Assembly (NCBI GenBank): GCA_002422375.1
Contig: DIUQ01000003.1
Location: forward strand, 1-21,021
Length of the DNA: 21,021 nucleotides
DNA from: a bacterium UBA6154
Lineage (GTDB): Bacteria > Actinomycetota > Actinomycetes > S36-B12
Direction of reading: 5' to 3'
The translations under genes and the position numbers were made by a program. The notes beneath the pieces are model-generated. The model did not search any database and was not told where the DNA came from. It saw only the letters and a program-made list of their open reading frames with translations. Positions 14,866 through 21,021 of the stretch are shown piece by piece (the first letter of the stretch is position 1; each line of letters opens with the position of its first letter).

Positions 14866-14983
14866 ACTCCAAGCCTAAACTCCCGAGGACAAACTCGGTG
14901 CTCGCCACGCCGATACTTGTTGCGCGCCAACGGTTTTTCATGTCACCGAGATCAGTGATTGTGCCTTTGTGATATTTAGTGTT

Positions 14984-15571
14984 CTACACCACAGTCGGCT
15001 TAAATCGAGGACGCGTGGACTCGAAATGATCGATGTCCGATTGATGCTGCATGGTGATGCCAATGTCATCAAGTCCCTGGAGGAGCCTCCAGCGAACATA
15101 GTCGTCCACTTCGAACGGTGCTGATAGCGTTCCAGCAGTCACCATCTTTGTCTCCAAGTCGACCGTGATGGAAATAGACGGGTCAGCCTCAAGGACCTCC
15201 CACAACGACTCAATAAGTTCTTGCGGTACCTGCGCAGTGAGAAGACCACCTTTACCGGAGTTGCCCCGGAAAATATCAGCAAATCGTGAACTCAGCACCA
15301 CCTTGAATCCGTAATCCTGAAGGGCCCATACAGCGTGTTCTCTCGACGAACCTGTTCCGAAATCAGGTCCGGCAACGAGAATGGTGGCATCACGAAACTG
15401 TGGTTGATTCAGGACAAATTCTGGATCCTTGCGCCACGAGGCAAAAAGTGCATCGTCAAATCCATGGCGAGTAATGCGTTTAAGGTATTCGGCCGGAATG
15501 ATCTGGTCGGTATCGACATTGCTCCTCCGAAGCGGAACACCTGTCCCGGTGTGGGTGACAAAAGCTTCCAT
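14984..15571 (-). CDS. leuD: 3-isopropylmalate dehydratase small subunit
   Basis: Swivel-domain subunit of isopropylmalate isomerase, which converts 2-isopropylmalate to 3-isopropylmalate; the enzyme also isomerises citramalate. The 195-residue protein has the expected [15 protein letters not shown] (18-32), [14 protein letters not shown] (70-83) and [16 protein letters not shown] (95-110) segments. The ATG start has GGAGGTG about eight bases upstream and overlaps the leuC stop by one base (TGATG), so the subunits are made together. Downstream is hup, on the same strand. Confidence 0.97.
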   Translation of the reverse strand: MEAFVTHTGTGVPLRRSNVDTDQIIPAEYLKRITRHGFDDALFASWRKDPEFVLNQPQFRDATILVAGPDFGTGSSREHAVWALQDYGFKVVLSSRFADIFRGNSGKGGLLTAQVPQELIESLWEVLEADPSISITVDLETKMVTAGTLSAPFEVDDYVRWRLLQGLDDIGITMQHQSDIDHFESTRPRFKPTVV

Positions 15572-16989
15572 CAGGATGCCACCTCCAGATCTGCTGGCGC
15601 TGCGAGTTTACCTATAACTGCCGTAGCAGCAGCCACCTCTGGAGAAACCAGATGTGTGCGACCACCCGGACCTTGGCGTCCTTCGAAATTTCGGTTGGAC
15701 GTTGAGGCACTGCGCTCGCCTGGCGACAATTTGTCTGGATTCATGGCCAAACACATGGAGCAACCTGCTCCCCGCCACTCGGCACCAGCATCAAGAAAAA
15801 TTTGGTCTAAGCCCTCAGATTCGGCCTCAATCCGCACTCGGGTGGATCCGGGAACAACAAGTAGCCGGACCCCGGGGGCGACTTTCTTGCCCCGAAGCAC
15901 TGCCGCAGCCGCCCGGAGATCTTCGATTCGGCCGTTGGTGCACGACCCTAAGAAGACAGTGTCCACCGCAATATTCCGAAGTGGGGTTCCTGGAGTGAGA
16001 TCCATGTAAGCCAGTGCTTGCTCAATTGATTCCCGTTCAACACTGTCCCGCGCCTCTGCAGGATCAGGGACAGCGGCAGTTAGCGGGAGTCCTTGTCCAG
16101 GGTTGGTGCCCCAGGTGACAAAGGGCGCCAATGTGGATGCATCAATAAATACCTCCGCGTCAAATGTCGCACCGGGATCAGTGGCCAGAGTTGACCAATA
16201 AGCCACTGCCTCGTCCCAGTCACTTCCCTGTGGGGCATGCGGCCGTCCCTGAATGTAGTCAAAAGTCGTTTGATCGGGGGCCACCATGCCCGCACGAGCA
16301 CCAGCTTCAATGGACATGTTGCAAATAGTCATGCGACCTTCCATGGACAGCCCACGAATTGCGGACCCGCGGTACTCCAAGACGTACCCTTGGCCACCGC
16401 CGGTTCCTATCTTGGCAATCACCGCCAAAATGATGTCTTTCGCACTCACCCCCGCGGGCAACTCACCGTCAACATTGATCGCCATCGTCTTAAATGGTTT
16501 CAGCGGCAAGGTTTGGGTGGCCAGCACATGCTCCACTTCGCTGGTACCAATGCCAAAAGCCAATGCCCCAAAGGCGCCATGCGTGCTCGTGTGTGAATCA
16601 CCACACACAATGGTCATGCCTGGCTGGGTGAGTCCCATCTGCGGTCCCACAACATGAACAATGCCTTGTTCAATATTTCCTAATGGGAAAAGTTGCACAC
16701 CAAATTCCTCGCAATTTGTGCGCAGTGTCTCGACCTGGGTCCTTGAGACGGGATCCGCGATTGGCTTATCAATATCCACCGTAGGAATATTGTGATCCTC
16801 CGTCGCTACGGTGAGATCCGGGCGGCGGACTGGTCGATTCGCGGCTCGAAGCCCGTCGAATGCCTGCGGACTTGTTACTTCATGAACTAAATGCAGGTCT
16901 ATGTACAGCAGATCAGGCTCACCCTCACCTTGATGCACAATGTGATCGGCCCATACTTTCTCGGCCATTGTGCGCGGTTCCGTTGCCAC
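15571..16989 (-). CDS. leuC: 3-isopropylmalate dehydratase large subunit
   Basis: Catalytic 4Fe-4S subunit of isopropylmalate isomerase (leucine pathway), also expected to serve the citramalate route with cimA. The protein has 472 residues. Cluster cysteines are C350 in FLGSCTNGR and C410 and C413 in [18 protein letters not shown] (64-70) and [13 protein letters not shown] (129-141) are also intact. The frame opens at 17007, but the GTG at 16987-16989 was chosen because GGGAGGAG lies five bases before it and would otherwise fall inside the gene. Upstream are a 15-base-period direct repeat and a long hairpin. No IclR-type regulator gene is beside it, unlike in mycobacteria. Confidence 0.96.
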   Translation of the reverse strand: MATEPRTMAEKVWADHIVHQGEGEPDLLYIDLHLVHEVTSPQAFDGLRAANRPVRRPDLTVATEDHNIPTVDIDKPIADPVSRTQVETLRTNCEEFGVQLFPLGNIEQGIVHVVGPQMGLTQPGMTIVCGDSHTSTHGAFGALAFGIGTSEVEHVLATQTLPLKPFKTMAINVDGELPAGVSAKDIILAVIAKIGTGGGQGYVLEYRGSAIRGLSMEGRMTICNMSIEAGARAGMVAPDQTTFDYIQGRPHAPQGSDWDEAVAYWSTLATDPGATFDAEVFIDASTLAPFVTWGTNPGQGLPLTAAVPDPAEARDSVERESIEQALAYMDLTPGTPLRNIAVDTVFLGSCTNGRIEDLRAAAAVLRGKKVAPGVRLLVVPGSTRVRIEAESEGLDQIFLDAGAEWRGAGCSMCLAMNPDKLSPGERSASTSNRNFEGRQGPGGRTHLVSPEVAAATAVIGKLAAPADLEVAS

Positions 16990-17008
16990 AAGATCTCCTC
17001 CCATCAAG

Positions 17009-17033
17009 GAGTCAACCCGAGGTGAGTCAACCC
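17009..17033. promoter_or_regulatory. Direct repeat in the leuC leader
   Basis: GAGTCAACCC occurs at 17009-17018 and again at 17024-17033 (minus-strand reading GGGTTGACTC), spaced 15 bases start to start, 20-44 bases upstream of leuC. TTGACT inside it resembles a -35 box, but no TANNNT lies at the right distance. It may be a tandem regulator site for leuCD. Confidence 0.4.
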
Positions 17034-17037
17034 CTGT

Positions 17038-17067
17038 GGTGGGAGAACCAAATCTGGTTCTCCCACC
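17038..17067 (-). terminator. 13-bp hairpin after tRNA-Glu
   Basis: GGTGGGAGAACCA (17038-17050) and TGGTTCTCCCACC (17055-17067) form a perfect 13-bp stem with loop AATC, five bases beyond the tRNA-Glu 3' end and 48 bases before leuC. There is no T-run after it on the minus strand, so it is either a T-less terminator of the kind proposed for actinobacteria or a tRNA-processing/insulating hairpin. Confidence 0.6.
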
Positions 17068-17072
17068 CTTTG

Positions 17073-17145
17073 TAGCCCCGACGGGATTCGAACCCGCGCT
17101 ACCGCCTTGAGAGGGCGGCGTGCTAGGCCACTACACAACGGGGCC
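17073..17145 (-). tRNA. tRNA-Glu (CTC)
   Basis: A 73-base cloverleaf on the minus strand. The acceptor stem GGCCCCG pairs with CGGGGCT plus discriminator A. The anticodon stem CCGCC/GGCGG encloses loop CTCTCAA, giving anticodon CTC, which reads GAG. The T arm holds GGTTCGAATCC. CCA is not encoded. It lies one tRNA away from gltX, whose enzyme charges it. Confidence 0.97.
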
Positions 17146-17147
17146 AT

Positions 17148-17172
17148 AAAAAAACCATGGTTACCCACGGTT
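17148..17172 (-). terminator. Intrinsic terminator between tRNA-Gln and tRNA-Glu
   Basis: On the minus strand AACCGTGG-GTAA-CCATGGTT forms an 8-bp stem (one G-U pair) closed by a GNRA-type GTAA tetraloop and followed by five T. This is a textbook intrinsic terminator two bases after tRNA-Gln and two bases before tRNA-Glu. Confidence 0.8.
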
Positions 17173-17174
17173 CG

Positions 17175-17246
17175 CTGGGGTACCAGGACTCGAACCTAGA
17201 CTAACTGAATCAGAATCAGTTGGGCTGCCAATTACCCCATACCCCA
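17175..17246 (-). tRNA. tRNA-Gln (CTG)
   Basis: A 72-base cloverleaf on the minus strand. The acceptor stem TGGGGTA pairs with TACCCCA plus discriminator G. The anticodon stem ACTGA/TCAGT encloses loop TTCTGAT, giving anticodon CTG, which reads CAG. The T arm holds GGTTCGAGTCC. CCA is not encoded. In the 44 bases between it and gltX only a weak TACACT box (minus strand, 14 bases before the tRNA) resembles a promoter. Confidence 0.97.
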
Positions 17247-17290
17247 TGGGATGCCGACAAAGTGTATCTGCCACCCCTCCGAGCCCAGCA

Positions 17291-18757
17291 TCAGCCTTGG
17301 AGTGACTCGCTCGCAGCACGTAAGCGCTCTACACATGCTTGTTGACCCAGTATCTCCATGGACTCAAAAAGGGGTGGTGACACCTTGGATCCGGTAATGG
17401 CGGTTCGGACGGGACCAAATGCAAACTTTGGTTTAAGACCCAATTCAGTCACCAGCGACTCCCGGAGCGCCGCTTGAATCTGCTCGGCCGTCCACGGGGT
17501 CACCCGCTCTACCGCCGCAATACTGCGCTCCAAGACCTCGGCCGAATCCTGTGTCCAGAGTGTGGGATCAATGGACACGGAATCAACGAACATAAAGGAG
17601 ATAAGTGCTGGGGCATCGGACAAAATTTCTAGCCGCTGTTGAATGAGTGGAACAATCTTGCTTAATACGTCGAGTTCTTGCTGTGATGGTTGGTTCCCCA
17701 GCACCTCACTTCTTATTAAAAACGGCAGCAGCAGATCAGTTAATTCCACCGGTGGAATGAAGCGAATCCAGTCAGCATTGATCGCCGTACACTTCTTGAG
17801 ATCAAATCGAGCTGGATTTGGGTTCACCCGTTCGAGAGTGAACGCGCGCGCCATATCCTCCAGAGAGAAAAATTCTTGGTCGTTTCCCATTGACCACCCC
17901 AGTAACGCCAGGTAGTTCAGTAACGCGGCGGGGAGGTAACCCTGCTCTCGGTACATAGCTAGGGAAGACTCAGGGTCTCGTTTGGAGAGTTTCTTATTAC
18001 CTTCACCCATAACGTAGGGCAGGTGACCATAGGACGGGATGTACTGGGCTACCCCGATGGCAACGAGCGCTTCAAAGAGTGCCAATTGGCGCGGCGTGGA
18101 TGAAAGCAGGTCTTCACCACGAAGAACATGAGTAATCCGCATCAGTGCATCGTCTACTGGATTCACCAGGGTGTATAGCGGATCGCCATTAGCGCGAACA
18201 ATGACGAAGTCGGGAACGTGCTCCGCCTTAAACGTGACTTCACCACGAATGAGGTCGTCCCACATAAAGTCGTGCCCCGGCATGCGAAAACGAATGACCG
18301 ATTCCCGGCCCTCCTGGCGATACGCCTCTCGTTCCGCCTCGGTTAAATCACGACAGTGGCCGTCGTAGCCCGGGGCACGCTTCTCTTGCATGGCAATTTC
18401 CCGCCGTGCGTCAAGCTCCTCTGTGGTACAAAAGCATGGATAGGTGTACCCGGAATCCGCCAAGGAATCGATCACTGTGGTGTAGAGGTTGTGCCGTTCA
18501 GATTGGCGATACGGGCCGTACGGACCGCCTACTTCTGGTCCCTCATCCCAATTCAGACCCAGCCAGCGCATGGAGTCGAGCAGCGCTTGATACGACTCCT
18601 GGGAATCGCGCGCTGCATCGGTGTCTTCGATGCGGAACACAAAAGTGCCACCTACATGCCTGGCAAAAGCCCAGTTAAATAAGGCCGTTCGAATCATGCC
18701 AACATGTGGATTTCCCGTGGGCGATGGGCAGAATCGGACCCGAATATCAGAACTCAT
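17291..18757 (-). CDS. gltX: Glutamyl-tRNA synthetase
   Basis: Class I synthetase that charges tRNA-Glu. In bacteria without GlnRS it also mischarges tRNA-Gln for GatCAB; that dual role is inferred here. The 488-residue protein has the HIGH-type motif PSPTGNPHVGM (11-21), FRIEDTD (41-47), a cysteine-bearing insert CFCTTEE...YDGHCR (108-136), VLRGEDLLSSTPRQ (211-224) and the KMSKS equivalent KKLSKRD (255-261). The ATG start has GAGG upstream and overlaps the stop of the FAH-family gene as ATGA. Two cognate or near-cognate tRNA genes follow it directly. Confidence 0.97.
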   Translation of the reverse strand: MSSDIRVRFCPSPTGNPHVGMIRTALFNWAFARHVGGTFVFRIEDTDAARDSQESYQALLDSMRWLGLNWDEGPEVGGPYGPYRQSERHNLYTTVIDSLADSGYTYPCFCTTEELDARREIAMQEKRAPGYDGHCRDLTEAEREAYRQEGRESVIRFRMPGHDFMWDDLIRGEVTFKAEHVPDFVIVRANGDPLYTLVNPVDDALMRITHVLRGEDLLSSTPRQLALFEALVAIGVAQYIPSYGHLPYVMGEGNKKLSKRDPESSLAMYREQGYLPAALLNYLALLGWSMGNDQEFFSLEDMARAFTLERVNPNPARFDLKKCTAINADWIRFIPPVELTDLLLPFLIRSEVLGNQPSQQELDVLSKIVPLIQQRLEILSDAPALISFMFVDSVSIDPTLWTQDSAEVLERSIAAVERVTPWTAEQIQAALRESLVTELGLKPKFAFGPVRTAITGSKVSPPLFESMEILGQQACVERLRAASESLQG

Positions 18758-19548
18758 ATCGCCTCAGCCGTCACAAAATTCACGAGGTTCCCAATGCCCT
18801 CTATTTCCACGTCCACATGGTCGCCGGACTCAAGACGACCAACCCCCGCTGGAGTACCTGTCAGAATCACATCGCCCGGAAGCAGCGTCATGCACGAACT
18901 CACGTAACTAACTAACTCAGGCACTTTAACGACCAAATCTTGAGTAGTGCCAGACTGCCTGAGCTCCGATCCCACATAACACGTAATCGCAAGATCTGAT
19001 GTGTCCAATTCGGTCTCGATCCACGGGCCGAGTGGACAAAAAGTGTCAAATCCTTTGGCCCTAGTCCACTGTCCATCTTTGTGCTGCACATCTCGGGCAG
19101 TGACATCGTTAGCGCATGTGTAACCCAAGATCACCTCGGGCACACGTTCCAGTGGAACGTCTTTGCAAAATCGACCAATGACAATGGCAAGTTCAGCTTC
19201 ATGGTGCACTTCCTGCGATTGGCGAGGCACAACAATTGCCTCCCCCGGGCCAATCACACTCGTGCTGGGTTTCAAGAAAATAAGCGGCGTTTCCGGAACA
19301 GGGGTTCCCATTTCGGCCGCATGATCAGAGTAATTTTTGCCAATGCACACAATTTTGCTGGGCAATACCGGGGCCAGCAGCTTTACATCCGCCGCAGGTA
19401 GCGCTGCTCCAACCGGCTCTATGTCACCAAATGGGTGACCCGCAATGGGGACCACAATCGTGTCAGCACCGATCTCTCCTGAATCATCAAGTTGATCTAT
19501 GAGAGCAAATGAGACAGTGTCACCGATAGCTATTCGACATATACGCAC
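18754..19548 (-). CDS. Fumarylacetoacetate-hydrolase-family protein
   Basis: A 264-residue FAH-superfamily enzyme; members hydrolyse or decarboxylate beta-diketo acids such as acylpyruvates or oxaloacetate. The metal site is intact: E117 and E119 in HHEAELAIVIG and D148 in CANDVTARD. GKNYSDHAAEM (70-80), RAKGFDTFCPLGP (163-175) and TGTPAGVG are also present. The substrate cannot be told from sequence. The gene is conserved beside gltX in actinobacteria (as Rv2993c in M. tuberculosis). The start is a GTG nine bases after the cimA stop with no clear ribosome site, suggesting coupling to cimA translation; it overlaps gltX by four bases. Confidence 0.9.
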   Translation of the reverse strand: MRICRIAIGDTVSFALIDQLDDSGEIGADTIVVPIAGHPFGDIEPVGAALPAADVKLLAPVLPSKIVCIGKNYSDHAAEMGTPVPETPLIFLKPSTSVIGPGEAIVVPRQSQEVHHEAELAIVIGRFCKDVPLERVPEVILGYTCANDVTARDVQHKDGQWTRAKGFDTFCPLGPWIETELDTSDLAITCYVGSELRQSGTTQDLVVKVPELVSYVSSCMTLLPGDVILTGTPAGVGRLESGDHVDVEIEGIGNLVNFVTAEAI

Positions 19549-19557
19549 GGTGAAAGA

Positions 19558-21021
19558 CTACTCGCCCGCGCTGTGGATCATTCCGTAGTGCATGGCATCG
19601 TCGAGTGCTTGCCACGATGCAGCAATCACATTTTCATGAACCCCAATGGTGGTCCATCGATTGTGGCCGCTGGAAGTTTCCACTAGCACCCTGGTCACAG
19701 CGTCAGTGCCCTTGACTCCGTCCAGGATGCGAACCTTGTAGTCCGTTAACTTCACGTCCACCAATTCGGGGAAAATCTGGGCAACAGCACGGCGCAAAGC
19801 ATTATCCAAGGCATTTACCGGACCATTACCCTCCCCCGTAACGACAATGCGTTCACCATTAGCGTGCACTTTGACAGTAGCCTCGCTTGCCACGACTCCA
19901 TCTTCCCGCTGCTCAACAATTGTTCGCCATGATTCAACCTCGAACCTGCGCTGTTCGCCTCTTTCGGCACGCACAAGCAACTCAAATGATGCATCGGCGG
20001 ATTCAAAGGACCAACCGCGAGCTTCCAGATCCTTCACTCGGTCAATGACACCTGCTAGCACCTCGGGCTTATCTCCGAGATCGAGGCCTAGTTCCTTGCC
20101 TTTGAGTTCGACTGACGCACGCCCCGCCATTTCCGTGACAAGAACTCGTTGCAGATTTCCCACTGACTGAGGATCAATGTGGTTATATAGATCCGCATTG
20201 ATACGCAAAGCACTTGCGTGGAGACCTGCCTTGTGCGCAAAAGATGACACACCAACGTAGGGCTGGTGGGTATCCGGAGCAATATTGGCGATTTCCGCAA
20301 TAGCATGAGAGATGCGGTACATGTCGGCAAGTGACTCTGCCGGTACGCACTCAATGCCCATTTTCAATTGAAGGTTTGCTGTGACCGGAAATAGATCGGC
20401 GTTGCCCGTTCTCTCGCCATACCCATTAGCGGTGCACTGAACGTGCGTTGCACCTGCATCCACCGCTGAGATGCTGTTGGCCACCGCGCAGCCGGTGTCG
20501 TCCTGACAATGAATTCCTACACGAGCCCCTGTCTGCTTAATAACGTCGGACACAATGCGGTGGATCCCTCCAGGAAGCATTCCCCCATTCGTATCGCAGA
20601 GCACCGCAACGTCTGCACCGGCATTCATGGACTCACGAACAACGGCTAGCGCATAATCCGGATCGGTCTTGTACCCGTCAAAGAAATGTTCAAGGTCAAC
20701 GAAAACTCGCCTACCGTGGTCCACTAAATACTTCACCGTGTCGTGAACCATTTCGAGATTTTCAGCTGCGGTGGTCTTCAGCGCTTGTTCAACATGCCGA
20801 ATATCTGATTTCGCCACCACAGTAATAACGGGTGCTTGTGAGTCAATGAGTGCCTGAACCTGGGGATCCTGCTCTACCCGGATGCCCGCCTTGCGCGTTG
20901 CACCGAAAGCCACAAGTTGCGCGTTCTTGAGCGGCAGGTCACGGGCCAACTCAAAGAACTCCGTGTCTTTCGGGAGGGCGCCAGGCCATCCACCTTCAAT
21001 GAACCCGACGCCAAATTCGTC
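19558..21021 (-). CDS. cimA: (R)-citramalate synthase (5' end cut by window edge)
   Basis: Condenses acetyl-CoA and pyruvate to (R)-citramalate, opening a threonine-free route to isoleucine. The frame runs off the right edge; 487 residues are visible, starting DEFGVGFIEGGWPGALPKDTEFF, so roughly 30-40 N-terminal residues are missing. A TTG at 20947-20949 is internal and not a start. The DRE-TIM barrel includes LCDTNGGMLPGG, the GIHCQDDTGCAVANS strand and CTANGYGERTGNADLF. A LeuA-type C-terminal regulatory domain covers about the last 150 residues (VELVDVKLTDYKVRILDG region, written here in part). The segment normally HxH is HCQ: a glutamine (codon 20503-20505) replaces the second metal-ligand histidine. 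Assignment over 2-isopropylmalate synthase rests on overall pattern; it lies with leuCD, which acts next. Confidence 0.9.
   Translation of the reverse strand, partial: DEFGVGFIEGGWPGALPKDTEFFELARDLPLKNAQLVAFGATRKAGIRVEQDPQVQALIDSQAPVITVVAKSDIRHVEQALKTTAAENLEMVHDTVKYLVDHGRRVFVDLEHFFDGYKTDPDYALAVVRESMNAGADVAVLCDTNGGMLPGGIHRIVSDVIKQTGARVGIHCQDDTGCAVANSISAVDAGATHVQCTANGYGERTGNADLFPVTANLQLKMGIECVPAESLADMYRISHAIAEIANIAPDTHQPYVGVSSFAHKAGLHASALRINADLYNHIDPQSVGNLQRVLVTEMAGRASVELKGKELGLDLGDKPEVLAGVIDRVKDLEARGWSFESADASFELLVRAERGEQRRFEVESWRTIVEQREDGVVASEATVKVHANGERIVVTGEGNGPVNALDNALRRAVAQIFPELVDVKLTDYKVRILDGVKGTDAVTRVLVETSSGHNRWTTIGVHENVIAASWQALDDAMHYGMIHSAGE

Noticed and set aside
15335..16009. Long plus-strand open frame of 224 codons opposite leuC/leuD
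   Set aside because: It lies wholly antisense to two well-conserved genes, spans their junction, has no ribosome site and gives a low-complexity Arg/Ser/Pro-rich translation.
17009..17033. TTGACT copies as -35 boxes of a leuC promoter
   Set aside because: At 17 bases downstream of either copy there is no TANNNT sequence (TTGATG and CTTGTG instead).
1..21021. Mobile element, phage, CRISPR or defence system
   Set aside because: No transposase, integrase, Cas, toxin-antitoxin or restriction motif was seen in any frame; no attachment-site repeats were found around the tRNAs.

Overview
This window comes from an actinobacterium (class Actinomycetia) of moderate G+C content. The evidence is gene content and order. 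It holds the actinobacterial block rnc - (ACP-like) - rpmF - DUF177 - sepIVA-like - coaD - rsmD - recG - DAK/FakA-like - rpmB - thiL - DUF3515 lipoprotein - ddl - gpsA - plsC - fbiD/cofC - hup - leuD - leuC - tRNA-Glu/tRNA-Gln - gltX - FAH-family gene - cimA. As I remember it, the Mycobacterium tuberculosis chromosome keeps much of this order between Rv2925c and Rv2993c, with blocks inserted. The HU protein has an actinobacterial lysine/alanine tail, and an F420-pathway guanylyltransferase is present. Gene packing is tight: many ATGA or GTGA overlaps, many GTG starts, and no gene-free stretch over 300 bases.

Layout. Positions 1-413 hold the C-terminal end of an unrecognised plus-strand gene that meets rnc tail to tail. 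Positions 410-7772 are a long minus-strand run of ribosome, cell-division and core genes: rnc, a small ACP-like gene, rpmF, DUF177, the SepIVA-like coiled-coil gene, coaD, rsmD, recG and a DhaL/DegV-type protein. Positions 7918-14357 alternate strands: rpmB(+), thiL(-), DUF3515 lipoprotein(+), ddl(-), a trans-sulfuration-type PLP enzyme(+), plsC-gpsA(-), fbiD(+). Several genes here lack a Shine-Dalgarno but have a TANNNT box exactly six bases before the start, as expected for leaderless transcripts. Positions 14367-17246 hold a strong bidirectional terminator, hup with a repeat-coded basic tail and a structured leader, the leuC-leuD pair, and two tRNA genes with hairpins. Positions 17291-21021 hold gltX, a fumarylacetoacetate-hydrolase-family gene and the citramalate synthase gene cimA, cut by the right edge.

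How the genes work together. CimA and LeuCD are steps of the citramalate (threonine-independent) route to 2-oxobutyrate and isoleucine; LeuCD also serves leucine. GltX sits beside a tRNA-Glu and a tRNA-Gln. In bacteria lacking GlnRS, which includes most actinobacteria, one GluRS charges both and GatCAB corrects Glu-tRNA-Gln. RpmF, RpmB, RNase III, RsmD and the DUF177 protein are ribosome genes. Ddl and the SepIVA-like protein serve the cell wall and septum; GpsA and PlsC serve phospholipid synthesis.

I see no phage, transposon, CRISPR array or defence system. The region is mostly core genome. The points most worth checking are an ACP-like protein whose phosphopantetheine serine is replaced by proline, regulatory-looking palindromes before that gene and before hup, a C-terminal extension on FbiD, a shortened PLP enzyme, a Gln in place of a metal-ligand His in CimA, and the possible leaderless promoters.
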